The notes beneath the pieces are model-generated. The model saw only the letters and a program-made list of their open reading frames with translations. It was not told where the DNA came from and did no database searches. From the NCBI GenBank assembly GCA_020635655.1, contig JACJZI010000007.1:1-64000 (forward strand): 64,000 nt of DNA, given 5' to 3'. The position numbers and the translations under genes are program-made. This document shows positions 50,645 to 63,482 of this stretch, piece by piece. Source of the DNA: Flavobacteriales bacterium. Lineage in GTDB: Bacteria > Bacteroidota > Bacteroidia > Flavobacteriales_F > PHOS-HE28. The first letter of the stretch is position 1, and each line of letters starts with the position of its first letter.

Positions 50645-51930
50645 TCAGTTGTTGTTGTCGATGGATGTGAGGTACTGGAGCTTCGCCACCGCGATGCGAT
50701 GTTCCTTCAAGGCGGAGAGGCGCGCCAGTCGGTAGCGCAGCAGCATGTCCTCCATGCGCAGCACTTCCTCGAAACGTTCCTGACCCTGGGCATACGCTTC
50801 CACCAGCAGGTCCGCCGCGCTTCGGGCCAGGTCGATCTGGGCGTCCATCAGTTCCACCATCAGGGCGCCCTTCCGGGCCTGCCACCAGGCTTCGGCATAC
50901 GCGGCCTGCCGGTCGCGCAGGGCCGCTTCATGCATCCGGTCGAAGCGCTGTTCATCCAGTTCGGCCTCCATGCGCGCGCTGGTGTAGCGCTTGCGGAAGA
51001 TGGGCAGGTCGAGGGTGAGCATGGGCATGAGCGCGTCGCGGCCATTGCCCGGAGGGTCGGCATCCGTGCGCGGATCGATCCACATGTAGTCGAGCCCGAG
51101 GCCGAAGCTGGGCCCGCCGGCGGCGCGTGCGGCATCGGCCCGCGCGTTCGCCGCGCGCGCCTGGTCCTGCAGCGCGATCAGGTCCGGCGCCCGCTCCAGA
51201 CTGTCCGGCGAAGGCCATGCGGACATGTCGATCACGGCGATGCTGTCCACGACGTTCACCGGTGTGTCGGCGGCGCGGTCCAGCAGCGCGTTCAACCGGG
51301 CCACCAGGGAGGAGCGCTGGGCCTCCAGTACATCCACGGCCGTACGCTGGGCGTTGGTGGCCATGCGTGCACGGAGCACGTCCACCTGGGTCACCTGGCC
51401 GTTCGCATAGCGCTCCCGGGCAAGGTCCTCCAACCGGGACAACAAGACCAATTCGCGGTGCTCCACCTGCAGGGAGCGGTCCAGTTCATGCAGGGGATGG
51501 AACGCGGCACGCACCTTGAAGGCCACGGCGTCGCGCTCGGCCAGATAACCGTCGTAGACCGCCTGGGCACGTGCCTCGGCCGCCCGGCCCTGGGCGTCCA
51601 GCATGCCGAACCAGGGGAACATCTGCGTCAGCGAGACCTTGGCCCGCTGCGGCCCGAGACGGGTCTCCACCGGCGTGATGAACACCCCGAGCGAGAGACG
51701 TGGATCGGGCAGCGTGCTCACCTGGGCTACTTTCTGCATCGCCGCCTGGAACTCCAGGTCCTTCGCTTTCAGCGCGGGATCGTTCGCCCAGGCCTGCACG
51801 ACCAGCGTGTCGAGGGGTTGCGCGCGGAGGATGAGGGGCAGGAGCAAGAGCAGGAGCACGCCTCCGCGCAGGACGGTGGCGATGCGGGCCGAATTGCGCC
51901 GCCCGGGACGTCGGGGTTGCATGCGTGTGC

Positions 51931-51934
<4 letters not shown>
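50645..51934 (-). CDS. TolC-family outer-membrane efflux protein
   Basis: This 429-residue protein has a signal peptide (residues 18-38) and the two coiled-coil repeats of TolC-type channels (AMQKVAQVSTLPDPRLSLGV and LERAPDLIALQDQARAANAR regions). It forms the outer-membrane exit for the CusA pump. The ATG at 51934 overlaps the CusA stop (ATGA), and this ATG places the signal peptide correctly. Confidence 0.88.
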
Positions 51935-55728
<3,794 letters not shown>

Positions 55729-55888
55729 GGTCGTCGATCCAACGTGCGTCCGGTCCTGGCGCGCCGTGGTCGGCATCCGGAGGATCGATGCGGATGGACC
55801 GGGACGCACGCGCCAGGGACCGCATCAGCGTTGTGAAGGAAATGGAAAGAGAAGGCCCCGTGTGGTCAGGGCAGGGGTGATCAACGGC

Positions 55889-56278
55889 TCATAGCCGCAG
55901 CACACGCGTACGGGTCGACCGGAGCTGTATCCGATCCGGTGGACCGCCATCCGGACGGATGTCCGCGAGACGTTCCGTGCCGGCCAAAAAGGCCTGCGTG
56001 GGGAAAAGAAGAATGAAGGTGGCAAGAACGGGCACGACCACTTCCGTGGTCGTCGGCACCATTTCCTTCATCGTGCTACCCACCTTGTTCAGATCGCAGC
56101 AGGAGAGGTCGAGGGTGGCTTCACTGGATGAGGTGCCGCTGCCGCAGGTCACCGCCTCGCCCCAGGAAAGGATGTGCCGCCCGCTCATGCGGCAGTCCAT
56201 GCGCCATAACGCCGGCATCACCTGCTGCCCCAGGAGCAGCAGCATCAGAACGATCGCGGAGCGCCGGATACCGGTCAT
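55889..56278 (-). CDS. CC-motif membrane protein at the head of the copper operon
   Basis: The 129-residue protein has a hydrophobic N-terminus (residues 5-22), then WRMDCRMSGRHILSWGEAVTCG and DLSCCDLNKVG, and a second membrane segment near residues 75-98. Small CC-containing proteins of this kind occur beside heavy-metal operons in Bacteroidota (HYC_CC_PP-like). The cysteines may bind copper, but the function is unassigned. A weak -7-like TACCTTCG lies just before the ATG at 56278. Confidence 0.65.
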   Translation of the reverse strand: MTGIRRSAIVLMLLLLGQQVMPALWRMDCRMSGRHILSWGEAVTCGSGTSSSEATLDLSCCDLNKVGSTMKEMVPTTTEVVVPVLATFILLFPTQAFLAGTERLADIRPDGGPPDRIQLRSTRTRVLRL

Positions 56279-56580
56279 TTCTACGAAGGTAATCCATCGG
56301 CGGCTGGTCGTACCTGACCGATCAGCCGGAAGAATGGAAGGCCAACTTGAAGGAAATGACCGGAGGTCGGTTGCGCTACGCATGCTCGTGGACGCGCGGC
56401 GCGGTGTCTGATCCTGCCTCCAGGCCGGCGCACTCCCGCCGATCACATGCACTCCCCGTTCACGGCGTACGCGCCCCTTCGGTCGAACACCCGGGCACCC
56501 GCCCTCGTCGCACTTCGTGGATACCTCCTCGCCCTATCGTGGCCGATCCACCCCTACTTCTCCACCAGCACGCACCGCGC
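56279..56580. other. intergenic region upstream of the copper operon
   Basis: These 302 bases hold no supported gene. The bases 56284-56291 read TACCTTCG on the minus strand (7 of 8 for TAnnTTTG), possibly the promoter of the copper operon. No copper operator (CopY, CueR or CusR type) was recognised. Confidence 0.5.
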
Positions 56581-58476
56581 TCAACGCATCACCAGCACAC
56601 GACCCTTGCCCAACGGCCGGCCCTCCGACCACTGCACCAATTGGTAGAGCCCGGCCGGCAGACCGTCCGTGGCCATTCGCAGGTGATCCCCCTGCCGGAC
56701 CACGGGCACGGCCATCTCGCGGCCGTCGGCATCGTATACGAACAGGTGTGCGTCCGGTGCCAGCGCGGGTACCATGGTCCAGGTGTCCGCCGGTGATGGG
56801 TGCGCCGGCAGGTCCACCGGCCGCAGCTCCTCCACACCGATCGTGCCGTCCGACGTACCGAAGGTGAACGCCGCGAACACCGGTATGGCATCATCGCTCT
56901 GCACGGTGCCCGCATCGTTGCCCTGGCAGCTACCCAGCGTCTGGCCCACCGCACCGGACCAGCTCACGCCGTTCCAATAGGCCACACCAAGCGCACTGCA
57001 ATCGCCCAGGTCGCTCCAGGCCGCGTCCTCCCAATACAGCGTCACGCGGGCGGCGTCCGTCGTCACCGCGCGCGTGAGCGTCCAGTGCTCCGTGGTGCTC
57101 ACCGCCGCCAACCCGGCGTCGAGGGTGGTGGTGTCCGCATGGTGCGTGGGGAAGTATGTCGCGGTCAGTTCGGTGTCCTGATCGTTCAGTTCCTCCACAC
57201 CGATCCGGCGCCAGAGGCCGTCCTGGCCCACGGGGAACACGAAATCATCGTTCCCCACCTTGCGCAACGGGCCGGCCACGTGGCTCTGCGCGCTTCCGCT
57301 CGTGGCGGTCGCGCCCTGTAGCAGTGTCACCATGGCCGTGGGGTCCGTGTGCACCAGGCCGTTGTCCAATACCAGTGCACCCGCCACCGTGGTGTTGCCG
57401 GGCCCGGGCACAACACCCCCACCCGTGTTCGCGATGCGCAACCCGTGGAAGGCGGTGGCCGTCACCGTCTGGGCCGTGTCGCCCACGAAGGCCACGGTGT
57501 TCTGTTGTGCGGCGAACGTGCCCGCGTTCATCCAATCGCCGCTCACCGCCATTTCCGCCGGACCGGTATGCTGCAGGGTGGCACCCGCTTCGATCATCAT
57601 ATGGTGAAAACGGTAGCCGCCCGTTCCGCGCAGCTCGGTCTGGTCCAGCACCCGTGTCACACCCGCCGTGCCGTACACGCGACCAGCGTTGTGCACCACC
57701 AGCGCATTGTCCAGTCCAAGTTCACCGCCGGTCATCACCAGACTGTCGGTCGCGTGCGCCAGGTCCAGTGTCGCACCGTTCACCACCAGCGTGCCGCCGG
57801 TCAGTGCCACGCGCAGATCGATCGTGCTGTTGTTCGTGTTGCCAAGGCTGCCGTTCACCTGCATCGTGCCACCGTGCACCTCCAAACGGCCCGCACCGGA
57901 ACCCGGGGCCACACCAAGCCACACCGCGTCGGTGTTCACCGTCAGCATGCCGCCATGCACCGCGCACACGGGCGCGGAGGCGGTCACCGCCACGTCGAAG
58001 CCGAACTCGCCCGTGACCGTTGTGGTGCCACCGTTCTGGTCGAAGCGGCTGGGTTGCGTTCCGTCATCGCCCAGCACCAGACGCCCGGTGGTGATCGTGC
58101 CCGCGTCCAGGCCGAAGGTGCCACCCGTCTCCATGATCGACCGATCGCTCAGGAGCGAACCGGCGGTCATCACCACTTCGTCATCGGCAATGATCGTGCG
58201 GTCAGCCACCGTCAGCGCGGCCGCGATCGCCAGCGTGGCGCCGTTCTGCACGAAGAGGCGGTCAGGCACGAAGGTGGCGCCCGTGGCCACCACCGGGGCG
58301 GCCATGGCGCCCGTGTAGTTCGCAGGGTCCACCGTCAGGTCCTCGCCGCTCAGCGGCCAGTCGGTCCAGTTCGCGGCGTTGTTCCAATCACTGTCCACGG
58401 CCCCGGTCCATTCCTGGGCATGCAGCGGTGCGGAAAAGAGCAGAACGAAAGGCAGGTGGTAGAGGATGCGTGTCAT
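56581..58476 (-). CDS. T9SS-exported autotransporter-like repeat protein
   Basis: This 631-residue protein has a signal peptide (residues 1-20), a long region of right-handed beta-helix type repeats (GGTLVVNGATLDLAHATDSL, MTAGSLLSDRSIMETGGTFG and similar) and ends with a sorting-domain-like segment (GLYQLVQWSEGRPLGKGRVL). The sequence is rich in Val, Thr, Gly and Asp. It is probably a surface protein passed through the type IX system, with no recognisable enzyme. The ATG at 58476 is supported by the signal peptide. Confidence 0.78.
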   Translation of the reverse strand: MTRILYHLPFVLLFSAPLHAQEWTGAVDSDWNNAANWTDWPLSGEDLTVDPANYTGAMAAPVVATGATFVPDRLFVQNGATLAIAAALTVADRTIIADDEVVMTAGSLLSDRSIMETGGTFGLDAGTITTGRLVLGDDGTQPSRFDQNGGTTTVTGEFGFDVAVTASAPVCAVHGGMLTVNTDAVWLGVAPGSGAGRLEVHGGTMQVNGSLGNTNNSTIDLRVALTGGTLVVNGATLDLAHATDSLVMTGGELGLDNALVVHNAGRVYGTAGVTRVLDQTELRGTGGYRFHHMMIEAGATLQHTGPAEMAVSGDWMNAGTFAAQQNTVAFVGDTAQTVTATAFHGLRIANTGGGVVPGPGNTTVAGALVLDNGLVHTDPTAMVTLLQGATATSGSAQSHVAGPLRKVGNDDFVFPVGQDGLWRRIGVEELNDQDTELTATYFPTHHADTTTLDAGLAAVSTTEHWTLTRAVTTDAARVTLYWEDAAWSDLGDCSALGVAYWNGVSWSGAVGQTLGSCQGNDAGTVQSDDAIPVFAAFTFGTSDGTIGVEELRPVDLPAHPSPADTWTMVPALAPDAHLFVYDADGREMAVPVVRQGDHLRMATDGLPAGLYQLVQWSEGRPLGKGRVLVMR

Positions 58477-59184
58477 GGGCCGCGAAGCTGACCTGCAGCG
58501 CGCGAACGCGCACACCGACCCTGACGAACCGGGAAGAAAGCGCGAAGGAACAGGATGCTGCGCCGGTCCTGGTCCTGCCGGGAAGGCCACCCCGTTCCGC
58601 GGTGTTCGCCCGGACCGATGCGGCGGTCGGGGACCTTCCGCACCACGTTCGATCCACCTGAAGACGCCATTTCCTTTCCTGAATTCCCCATTTCCTCGCC
58701 CGAAGCGCCGTTCCACAAACCCGCAGTCCCCTCCAACACGACGCAAGCGTCCTTCAACTTCCTCGGAACTGCCATTGCTTCAGCCCGCGCTCGTCCGCGG
58801 CTGTGCTCTTGCGCTGGCGCGGATCTTCGATCCGTGTCTTTGACCATCCTAGCTCTCGTTCTTCGTTCGTCCCCGGCTGAGCCGCGGATGGCCTTCTATG
58901 GATCCTCCCTTGCGCCTTCGTGCCTCTGCGGCCGACCATCCATGCGCTTGCGCACTCGCTTGTTCGTCTGCGGCTGTGCCGCGGCTGCCCACCTCTGGCG
59001 CGCCAGTTCGCCTCACGAGGACAAACAAGCGCACCGACCCTTTGCGTCCCTCGCGTCTTTGCGGTGAATTCCATTGCCCTCCCTCTCTTCCATACCACCA
59101 CACCAGATCAACGAACAACCATGAACCAACAACGAATAACCATCAACCAACACCCATCTTCCCCTCCCCCGTAGCTTCGCCGCC
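58477..59184. other. 708-base intergenic region made of dispersed repeats
   Basis: No gene is supported here. It contains a copy of the 71-base palindromic repeat (58955-59025), two degenerate fragments of it near 58795 and 58860, a CTTTGCG-type repeat (TTTGCGTCCCTCGCGTCTTT at about 59040-59060) and a run of AACCA/CAACC-like words near 59115-59160. These look like remnants of dispersed intergenic sequences. A -7-like TAGCTTCG (59172-59179) lies five bases before smpB. Confidence 0.65.
58955..59025. repeat. 71-base palindromic dispersed repeat, copy B
   Basis: This copy matches 43731-43801 with about four substitutions and keeps the CTCTGGCGCGCCAGTTCGCC core. The terminal inverted repeats are slightly decayed (TTCGTCT and GGACAAA). 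Confidence 0.75.
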
Positions 59185-59631
59185 ATGGCCGCCCCGACCA
59201 TCGACGTGAAGAACCGCCGCGCCGCGTTCGAGTACCACCTGCTCGACACCTACGAATGCGGCATGGTGCTCATGGGCTCCGAGATCAAGAGCATCCGTGC
59301 GGGCGGTGCCAACCTCACCGATGCCTTCTGCACCTTCATCGGCGAGGAGCTCTTCGTCCGCGGCCTGCGCATCGCACCCTATGGCTCGAACGTCCACTAC
59401 GTGCACGATCCCACCCGCGACCGCAAGCTGCTGCTCAAGCGCAACGAGCTGGACAAGTTGAAGCGGAAGACCAAGGATGTCGGCATGACCATCGTGCCCA
59501 CCCGCCTCTTCATCGCTCCCAACGGCTTCGCCAAGCTCGAGATCGCCCTGGCCAGGGGCAAGAAGACCTTTGACAAACGCGAAAGCATCAAGGCCCGCGA
59601 TGTCCAGCGCGACCTCGACCGCGAGGGCTGA
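59185..59631 (+). CDS. smpB: SsrA-binding protein SmpB
   Basis: This 148-residue protein has the SmpB start IDVKNRRAAFEYHLLDTYE and the segments GSEIKSIRAGGANLTDAFC and RDRKLLLKRNELDKLKRK. The C-terminal tail KKTFDKRESIKARDVQRDLD is the region that enters the ribosomal decoding centre. SmpB binds tmRNA for the rescue of stalled ribosomes. The tmRNA gene was not seen nearby. Its final 32 bases overlap the start of the next gene in another frame. Confidence 0.95.
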   Translation: MAAPTIDVKNRRAAFEYHLLDTYECGMVLMGSEIKSIRAGGANLTDAFCTFIGEELFVRGLRIAPYGSNVHYVHDPTRDRKLLLKRNELDKLKRKTKDVGMTIVPTRLFIAPNGFAKLEIALARGKKTFDKRESIKARDVQRDLDREG

Positions 59632-61582
59632 GCCCTGGTGGCAACGCCCCGCCCTCCACGACCGCGCCTGGCTGCCTGGTCCGCGGTGGGCGCGCACCGC
59701 CTTCGGCATCCTCTTCCTCTGGGCCGCCATCCTCCGCTTCTGGGGCTGGCCCCACATCCCCTTCACCCACGACGAGATCAGCGCGCTGGTGCGCATCCAC
59801 ACGGGGTTGTGGGACACGATCCAAAAGGGCGTGATCGAACTCGACACCCACCCGCCCGGCGTCCAGGTCTTCGAGTGGGCGTGGACGAAGCTCTTCGGCT
59901 TCTCCGAGGGCGCGGTGAAACTGCCCTTCCTGTTGATGTCCCTCGGCGCCCTGCTCCTGCTCTACCGCTTCGCCTTCGCCTGGACCAACGCCACCGTGGC
60001 CCTGTTGCTCACCGCGCTCTACGCCACCCTGCAGTACACCGTCATGTACGGCCAGATCGCACGGCCCTATGCCTTCGGTGCCTTCACCATTGCCTTGCTC
60101 GCCGACCAATGGACACGTCAGCTCGTGCATGGAACACGCGCCACCTGGTGGGGCATGGTGATCGGTGCGGTGGGCAGTGCCTACGCCCACCACTTCGCGC
60201 TGATGGTCGCCGCACTGGTGCTGGGCAGCGGGCTGCTGCTCACGCGACGACGGAGCTACCTGATCGCCTGCGCGACGGTCATCGTGCTCTACCTGCCCAA
60301 CGTGCCGATCGTCCTGCGCCAGCTGGGCATCGGGGGGCTGCAGGAATGGCTGCAGCCGCCGGGGCCGCGCTGGGTGCCTGACCACCTCTACTGGGTGGCC
60401 GAATACTGCCCACTGCTGGTGGCCGCACTCGTGGCGGTCGTCGCGGTGTCCCTGTGGAACGGCCTGAAGCACCCCGCCCGAGATCCCTTTATACCCCTCA
60501 TGCTGATCTGGGGACTGGTGCCCCTGGCGATGGGCCTGCTCTACTCGGTGCTGCGCGCCCCCGTGCTCCAGCATTCCATGCTGCTGTTCAGCTTCCCCTT
60601 CCTGCTGCTCGCCTTCATCGGCCGCTTCCCCAGGCTCAACGCGCTGCCGAGTGTCGGCATCGCATGCGCACTGGCGGGCATCGCCACCGTCGGCCTGGTG
60701 TTCCGGCGTCAGCACTACCGCACGTTCTATCACGCGAAGTACGAAGCCTTCCTGCAGGCCGCCGTGGACCATGCGGGCGATCGGCACACGCAGGTCTGGC
60801 TCGATGCGCCGGAAGAGGTGCTGGACTTCTATGCGAACGAACCGCGGTATTACCCCGCCACCGCGAACGCCCATCGCGTGCGCCGTGCCGCCGGTCCCGC
60901 GGCGGTGATCCATGACATGCTGCGGAGCGGAGCGGACACCATCGTGCTCGGCCTCTTCGTATCGACCCCTCCCGCCTTGCCGGGCCTCGTGCAGGCGTAC
61001 TTCCCTGCTCTGGTCCAGCGGACCGACCTGGTGGAGGGACAGCGCTGCACGTTCACGCGGCACGGCCAGGGCATCAACGACAAGCGCTGGGAGGTGACGT
61101 TCCTGCCCGATGCAGCCGCGGACGGCCATTGGCACAACGACCTGCCCGTGATCGTCGATCCCACGGACAGCACCCGCCATGTGCTGGACATGCGCGACCG
61201 CGATTTCGGATTGCTTTTCGATGAACGCATCCAGCTGGCCCGAGGCACCAACGACCGGATCGAGGCACAACTCACGTGCGGTGAAGGACCGCCGGCCGAG
61301 CTCCGCGTGGTGCTCGAACTGCACGACGGCGACAGCCTCCTGGCCTATGCCAATGCCAGCGCGCAGCAATGCGGCGGTCCGCGGATCGTCGCGGCCATCA
61401 AGCTGGCCGACATCGACCTGACCACGGACCACCCCGCATTGCGCGCTTATGTCTGGAACCCCGGCCGCTCCGTTGCGACAGTGCGGAGCATGAGCGTCTC
61501 CCTACGGATCGGCGACCCCGTGCTCTACGGCCTCGTCGAACCGATCCGTGATGCGTGGCGTTTCGCGCCGGGCTCGAAATGA
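59600..61582 (+). CDS. GT39/PMT-like membrane glycosyltransferase
   Basis: This 660-residue protein has about ten to twelve membrane helices in its first 400 residues and the GT39-type early loop HIPFTHDEISALVRI, where the Asp-Glu pair (DE) is the expected catalytic acidic site. The C-terminal third is soluble. It probably transfers a sugar from a polyprenyl-phosphate donor to protein or lipid at the membrane; the donor and acceptor are unknown. The start at 59600 overlaps smpB by 32 bases. A start from the ATG at 59570 is also open. Confidence 0.8.
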   Translation: MSSATSTARAEPWWQRPALHDRAWLPGPRWARTAFGILFLWAAILRFWGWPHIPFTHDEISALVRIHTGLWDTIQKGVIELDTHPPGVQVFEWAWTKLFGFSEGAVKLPFLLMSLGALLLLYRFAFAWTNATVALLLTALYATLQYTVMYGQIARPYAFGAFTIALLADQWTRQLVHGTRATWWGMVIGAVGSAYAHHFALMVAALVLGSGLLLTRRRSYLIACATVIVLYLPNVPIVLRQLGIGGLQEWLQPPGPRWVPDHLYWVAEYCPLLVAALVAVVAVSLWNGLKHPARDPFIPLMLIWGLVPLAMGLLYSVLRAPVLQHSMLLFSFPFLLLAFIGRFPRLNALPSVGIACALAGIATVGLVFRRQHYRTFYHAKYEAFLQAAVDHAGDRHTQVWLDAPEEVLDFYANEPRYYPATANAHRVRRAAGPAAVIHDMLRSGADTIVLGLFVSTPPALPGLVQAYFPALVQRTDLVEGQRCTFTRHGQGINDKRWEVTFLPDAAADGHWHNDLPVIVDPTDSTRHVLDMRDRDFGLLFDERIQLARGTNDRIEAQLTCGEGPPAELRVVLELHDGDSLLAYANASAQQCGGPRIVAAIKLADIDLTTDHPALRAYVWNPGRSVATVRSMSVSLRIGDPVLYGLVEPIRDAWRFAPGSK

Positions 61583-61584
61583 GA

Positions 61585-61606
61585 AAGGGCCGCGTTCGCG
61601 GCCCTT
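61585..61606. terminator. hairpin between convergent genes
   Basis: The stem AAGGGCCGC (61585-61593), loop GTTC and GCGGCCCTT (61598-61606) form a perfect nine-pair stem. The A-rich left side and TTCC right side allow it to end transcription from both directions. There is no long T run on the + strand. Confidence 0.6.
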
Positions 61607-61627
61607 CCCCGGATCGAATGACCGCCC

Positions 61628-62608
61628 TTAGAACTTGAACGTGAGACCCACGCCCAGCGTCTCCTTGAACTGCGTGGTGGGCCCGTAGTGCTGCACGCTG
61701 CCCTCCTTCCAGGCGATGTCGATGTCGTTGTCGTAGATCAGCTGTGTGCCCAGCGTCGCGGCGAACCAGTCGTTCACCTTGAAGGTCCACAGCATCTCCC
61801 AGTTCACATCGATGTTCTGCGGCTCCTTCAGATAGTTGCTGAACAGGTCCAACTTCGTCATGAAGCTGATGTTCTTCGCCACATCCGTCTGGTAGGTGGC
61901 GTTCAGGAACGCACCGAACTGGAACAGGGAGTTCTTGCCCGCCGTCACCTTGCGCACGGGGTTGCCCAGTGTGTCCAATTCGTACACCGCGGGATCCACA
62001 CCATACGCTCCTGCATCGGCCAGGTCCTGGTCCATCACGAAGGTGATCTTCGCCGTGGCCGGCGACAGGAAGAGGCTGAAGTGCTCGTTCGGCTTCCAGT
62101 CCACGCCCAGACCGAAGAGCAGGTAGCCCGGCGCCATGAAGTTGGAGATCTTCACCGTGTCCGCATTGGCATCGAAACCCTCGGTGAACTGCGAGCGCAC
62201 CTGCAGCATCGCCGACGCGTACCACGGGCCCTTCATCTGATAGCCATAGCGGCTGTTCAATTCCCAGCGGTCATCGGACTTGAAGGTCTTCTTGCCCTCC
62301 TGTGCCAGGAGGCCGTATGCCAGCGCGATCGAATTGTCCCACGCGATGCGCCCCTTCCGCTTGTTCGCAAAGGCGTTCGCCTGTGCGATCCCGCTCACCG
62401 AGCTGAGACCGCCAGCCGCCCAGTTCGTGAGCTGCACCTGCGTGAAGTTCAGCTGGAACACACCGCCCTTCGTCCAGACCTTGCCGGAATCGGTCTTCGC
62501 CTCGCCCTTGTCGCGCAGGCTCTTGCGGTCGGTGTCGCCAAGGTCTCCCTGTGCGAACACGCTGCTCGTCATGGCGGCCAGTACGACCGCGGTGTAGATC
62601 TTCTTCAT
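61628..62608 (-). CDS. DUF3078 beta-barrel protein
   Basis: The 326-residue protein has a signal peptide (MKKIYTAVVLAAMTSSVFA) and the DUF3078 features WTKGGVFQLNFTQVQLTNWA, GGLSSVSGIAQANAFA and a final strand LGVGLTFKF. It is a predicted outer-membrane barrel common in Bacteroidota, with no defined substrate. The ATG at 62608 (MKK) is chosen over 62620. Confidence 0.85.
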   Translation of the reverse strand: MKKIYTAVVLAAMTSSVFAQGDLGDTDRKSLRDKGEAKTDSGKVWTKGGVFQLNFTQVQLTNWAAGGLSSVSGIAQANAFANKRKGRIAWDNSIALAYGLLAQEGKKTFKSDDRWELNSRYGYQMKGPWYASAMLQVRSQFTEGFDANADTVKISNFMAPGYLLFGLGVDWKPNEHFSLFLSPATAKITFVMDQDLADAGAYGVDPAVYELDTLGNPVRKVTAGKNSLFQFGAFLNATYQTDVAKNISFMTKLDLFSNYLKEPQNIDVNWEMLWTFKVNDWFAATLGTQLIYDNDIDIAWKEGSVQHYGPTTQFKETLGVGLTFKF

Positions 62609-62638
62609 GGATGTGATCATGGGTTGTTCCGTTCGTTC

Positions 62639-63460
62639 TCAGTTCCGATCGCCCAGTACACGAACGCTGGGCTGTGGTCCTTTCAGTCCGGCCTTCTGGA
62701 TGGCCTGGATGCCCGCTTCGTAGACGCCAAAGTAGACATCCCAGTAATGTTCCGGGGCGCACCACGGACGCACCGCCAGTTCCATCCCCTCGATGTTCAA
62801 TTTCGACACCGTGACGGAGGGCGCGGGATCCTGCAGCACGTTGGGCACTTCGCGCATGGCGGCCACCAACACCTCACGGGCCGTGTTCACCGGGCTCTCG
62901 TAGTTCAGCCCGAAGGTCAGGTCCACACGCATGCGGCCGTCCTTGGAATAGTTGATGATGTTGCCGTTGGCCATGGCCCCGTTGGGGATGATGGCCGTCT
63001 TGTTCTCGGGAGTGAGCAGGATGGTGGTGAAGATCTGGATCTCCTTCACGTTGCCCAGCACACCCTGCGCCTCGACAAGGTCGCCCACCTTGAAGGGCCG
63101 GAAGATGAGGATCAGCACGCCCCCGGCGAAATTGGCCAGCGTGCCCTGCAGGGCCAGGCCCACGGCCAGACCCGCCGCGCCAAGCACCGCCACGAAGCTG
63201 GTGGTGGCCACGCCCAGCATCTGGATCACGCTGATGAAGAGCATCGCTTTCAGCGCCCAGCCCACGAGGTTCCCGAGGAACCGTTGGAGCGTGGCGTCGA
63301 GGTGGCGGGCATCCATGCCGCGGCGCATCAGGCGCACGAGCATGTTGATGATCCGAAGGCCGATCCACAGCACCACGAGGGCGAGCAGGACCTTGGGGAG
63401 GTAATTCTGAACGAAGGCCCAGATGCGCGGGCCCAATGTGGCGAGGTCGGGTTGTTCCAT
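62639..63460 (-). CDS. small-conductance mechanosensitive channel (MscS family)
   Basis: This 273-residue MscS-type channel has three N-terminal membrane helices, the third with the Gly/Ala-rich pore pattern VLGAAGLAVGLALQGTLANF, and the beta domain with RPFKVGDLVEAQGVLGNV and IPNGAMANGNIINYS. It releases solutes under membrane tension. The start at 63460 is preferred to 63505. Its gene lies next to a second MscS-like gene. Confidence 0.93.
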   Translation of the reverse strand: MEQPDLATLGPRIWAFVQNYLPKVLLALVVLWIGLRIINMLVRLMRRGMDARHLDATLQRFLGNLVGWALKAMLFISVIQMLGVATTSFVAVLGAAGLAVGLALQGTLANFAGGVLILIFRPFKVGDLVEAQGVLGNVKEIQIFTTILLTPENKTAIIPNGAMANGNIINYSKDGRMRVDLTFGLNYESPVNTAREVLVAAMREVPNVLQDPAPSVTVSKLNIEGMELAVRPWCAPEHYWDVYFGVYEAGIQAIQKAGLKGPQPSVRVLGDRN

Positions 63461-63482
63461 GGTCGTTGGGTATTGAATGGTC

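Noticed and set aside
59588..61432. Long open frame (614 codons) antisense to the GT39-like gene
   Set aside because: Its composition (many Glu, Gln, His, Gly) is the complement of Leu- and Ala-rich membrane coding sequence, and no domain is recognisable.
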